Below, piece by piece: positions 4,444 through 5,930 of a DNA stretch of 5,930 bases (its first letter is position 1; each line of letters opens with the position of its first letter). The notes below the pieces were generated by a model, which was not told the origin of the DNA, did not search any database, and saw nothing but the letters and a program-made list of their open reading frames with translations. Source of the DNA: Crocosphaera chwakensis CCY0110. GTDB taxonomy: Bacteria; Cyanobacteriota; Cyanobacteriia; Cyanobacteriales; Microcystaceae. The stretch covers positions 1-5,930 of the forward strand of contig NZ_AAXW01000117.1 in assembly GCF_000169335.1 (NCBI RefSeq), in the 5' to 3' direction. The position numbers were made by a program, and so were the translations under genes.

Positions 4444-4581
4444 CTACACGGATAAGCGATATCTTCCTTTTTTACGCCTTGCTTGAATGACTTTACGCCC
4501 ATTACTTTTTCTCATGCGCGCACGAAACCCTGATTTTCTCTTTTGTTTACGGTTGGTTCCCCCTAAGGTACGCTGAGTCAC
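4444..4581 (-). CDS. rpmH: 50S ribosomal protein L34
   Basis: This 45-residue, strongly basic protein of the large ribosomal subunit is translated from GTG. Its sequence T-Q-R-T-L-G-G-T-N-R-K-Q-K-R-K-S-G-F-R-A (residues 2-21), followed by R-M-R-K-S-N-G-R-K-V-I, is the characteristic L34 block. It ends A-R-R-K-K-G-R-Y-R-L-S-V, the usual bL34 tail. Cyanobacterial members are about 45 residues, so it is complete. A strong Shine-Dalgarno (GGAGG at 4591-4595) lies nine bases upstream of the GTG and decides the start. It is the first gene of the block followed by rnpA, the same neighbour as in most bacteria. Unlike many bacteria, dnaA is not next to it here; a TamB-like gene lies upstream instead. 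Confidence 0.97.
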   Translation of the reverse strand: MTQRTLGGTNRKQKRKSGFRARMRKSNGRKVIQARRKKGRYRLSV

Positions 4582-4669
4582 AATTATTTTCCTCCAAAAA
4601 CGTTATTTTTGTTTAACTCTTTAAATACACAGTCTACAACTATAACATATTAACAGATCGCTTTGTGAC
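4582..4669 (-). promoter_or_regulatory. Leader and candidate promoter region of the rpmH operon
   Basis: This 88-base AT-rich gap between the tamB-like stop and the rpmH start is the natural place for the operon promoter. The best -10 match on the minus strand is TATAGT at 4639-4644, which would start transcription roughly 50 bases before the GTG. The -35 position (CACAAA) is poor. Read-through from the upstream gene is also possible, as no terminator is seen in the gap. Confidence 0.35.
4591..4595 (-). promoter_or_regulatory. Shine-Dalgarno GGAGG for rpmH
   Basis: GGAGG on the minus strand lies nine bases before the GTG of rpmH. It is the strongest ribosome-binding site in the window and supports the GTG start for this small gene. 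Most other starts here lack such a site. Confidence 0.85.
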
Positions 4670-5930
4670 CTAAAATTTGTTTTCGTAGCGAATGGTTGCT
4701 TCATTGAGAGTATAGTCATAAGAAAAACGAATTAAAGCATCATCTTCGAGTTTATAAACGGTTTCTAACACAGGAAACAACCGTAAATTAGTTAATCCAA
4801 TGTTCTCACCAAATTGGCTAGTTTGTTGATTGGTATTAAACACCCAATCTTGTAAAAAAGGTAAAATGACGACTGCTGATTGTACGACTCCTGTTTCTAG
4901 TAGTTGACTCGAATTTTGTTTTTGCAATTCTTCAATGACTGGAGAAACTTGTTGACTAAATAAAGTTGATAATTCAGTATTAGTTAAAGGAGGGTTACTG
5001 GAAAAAGAAACAATCGGCGATCGCAATAAGTCTGCGATAGAATTAGACCCTAAATTATTAACTTCAATGCATCGAGCTAAAGCTCTTAAATTTTCAGGTG
5101 AAGTTTTATTATACGTTTCAATCGGGGGAGAATTTTTAGTATTAAATTGACAAACATCTCCAACAACATTATTAATATTAGGTAATACTTCATTCGCACT
5201 TCCTTGGATATTTAAGGTTATTTCGGCTGATTTCGCTCTACCACTTTGGACAATATCATCAGGAATTTCATTATCTTGAATTGAACGCAAAGCAACAGCG
5301 AAAATATATAGCTTTAGTTCTAAATCAATTAGAGGATTCAATAATCCTTGTTCGGGTAAAAAAGTCAAAGTATTTTGATTTTGGTCACTAATAAAAACAC
5401 GAGTAACGGGTATATTCACTTGCCCACTATTAATTTTTATTTGTCCTGATGGTTCAACGCTTAAAATATCTATTAAAGATAAACGATCTATTTGACCATT
5501 TAACGTTAAATCCCCACTAAGATTAAGATTACCACCAATATCAAGGAAAGTTTTAGGAATAAGATCGGTTCTTTGATTTTTAACAGTAATATTATCAAGG
5601 GTTATTTTAAAATTATTTAATTTGGGAGGAATAACAATATTACCTTCAGAAGCAATAGTTCCTAGCCATTTTTCTAATATAAGTGATGTTTCTTCTGGTT
5701 TAAAATTTAATTGAGGTAGATTTAACTGACCTTCTGTAAAGTTAATATTTCCACTAATTTGGGGGTTGATTAATGCTCCTGTAATTAAAACATCACCACT
5801 GATCAACCCTTGATAAATTCCTGAATTATTAACTTCATCTTGTCTAACTTGGACAATAAGAGGGTTATTGATAGTTTCTTGATTTTGAAGAGGTAATAAG
5901 GGTAAACTTCCTGTAATTGCTAAGCGACTT
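4670..5930 (-). CDS. TamB-like (DUF490) translocation/assembly protein, C-terminal part
   Basis: The frame is open to the right edge of the window, so 419 C-terminal residues of a larger gene are seen; the start lies outside. In Proteobacteria TamB spans the periplasm, works with the Omp85 protein TamA, and belongs to the AsmA-like group of bridge proteins linked to outer-membrane biogenesis and phospholipid transport. Visible features fit: repeated beta-strand phrases such as SGDVLITGALINPQISG and GGNLNLSGDLTLNGQID, and the conserved late segment S-N-P-P-L-T-N-T-E-L-S-T-L-F. The end, RFSYDYTLNEATIRYENKF, closely follows the usual C-terminal strand of cyanobacterial TamB-domain proteins. A TTG at 5806 could be taken as a start, but the protein pattern runs on upstream of it without a break (N-N-S-G-I-Y-Q-G), so I treat it as internal. 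Full cyanobacterial members exceed 1,500 residues. The gene ends 88 bases before rpmH. Confidence 0.87.
   Translation of the reverse strand, partial: SRLAITGSLPLLPLQNQETINNPLIVQVRQDEVNNSGIYQGLISGDVLITGALINPQISGNINFTEGQLNLPQLNFKPEETSLILEKWLGTIASEGNIVIPPKLNNFKITLDNITVKNQRTDLIPKTFLDIGGNLNLSGDLTLNGQIDRLSLIDILSVEPSGQIKINSGQVNIPVTRVFISDQNQNTLTFLPEQGLLNPLIDLELKLYIFAVALRSIQDNEIPDDIVQSGRAKSAEITLNIQGSANEVLPNINNVVGDVCQFNTKNSPPIETYNKTSPENLRALARCIEVNNLGSNSIADLLRSPIVSFSSNPPLTNTELSTLFSQQVSPVIEELQKQNSSQLLETGVVQSAVVILPFLQDWVFNTNQQTSQFGENIGLTNLRLFPVLETVYKLEDDALIRFSYDYTLNEATIRYENKF
5017..5024. repeat. HIP1 octamer GCGATCGC
   Basis: This is a second exact copy of the cyanobacterial HIP1 palindrome, here inside the TamB-like coding region, where it encodes part of L-L-R-S-P. 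HIP1 sites occur freely within cyanobacterial genes. Confidence 0.85.

Noticed and set aside
4445..4460. DnaA-box-like TTATCCGTG at the end of rpmH, suggesting an origin
   Set aside because: It has two mismatches to TTATCCACA, is a single copy, and is explained by the L-S-V codons of L34. There is no dnaA gene or box cluster.
1..5930. CRISPR array, tRNA or rRNA gene
   Set aside because: No regularly spaced direct repeats, no tRNA TTCGA-type arm with paired stems and no rRNA-like sequence were seen on either strand.

Overview
The window looks like a piece of an AT-rich cyanobacterial chromosome, most like the unicellular Crocosphaera/Cyanothece type. The evidence is the gene order rpmH - rnpA - PH-domain protein - yidC - jag, which matches the Synechocystis run slr1469-slr1472, the YidC with a large lumenal insert, two HIP1 octamers (GCGATCGC), a GGTGGGCA-type palindrome common in cyanobacteria, and two small toxin-antitoxin-like modules. 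The genus is an inference from composition and gene content; nothing here proves it.

Layout. On the minus strand, read from right to left: the C-terminal 419 codons of a TamB-like (DUF490) protein that continues past the right edge (4670-5930); a 97-base promoter and leader region; ribosomal protein L34 (rpmH, too small for most ORF cut-offs); RNase P protein (rnpA); a bacterial-PH-domain membrane protein overlapping the end of rnpA by 29 bases; the YidC/Oxa1/Alb3 insertase; the KH-R3H RNA-binding protein Jag/KhpB; and a DUF4279 protein after a short heptamer repeat. On the plus strand, from the left edge: an intact small antitoxin-like gene overlapping a truncated RelE-family toxin gene; then a two-gene unit made of a DUF4258-like small protein and a DUF2283 protein. 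The two gene sets converge on a gene-free stretch (1046-1323) that carries inverted repeats.

How the parts work together. The minus-strand block is a housekeeping set joining ribosome assembly (L34), tRNA 5' maturation (RnpA with the RnpB RNA), membrane-protein insertion (YidC) and RNA binding (Jag). Its internal signals include a strong Shine-Dalgarno before rpmH, GTG starts for rpmH and rnpA, the rnpA/PH overlap, a perfect 12-bp hairpin between yidC and jag, and an imperfect hairpin in the leader between the PH gene and yidC. The left 1.3 kb is accessory in character: small stress or toxin-antitoxin-type genes, one of them decayed, plus repeats.

I did not find a clearly new large system. 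The items most worth a second look are the DUF4258-like/DUF2283 pair, the decayed toxin beside an intact antitoxin, the yidC-jag hairpin that swallows an alternative start codon, and the repeat-derived false N-terminus of the DUF4279 gene.
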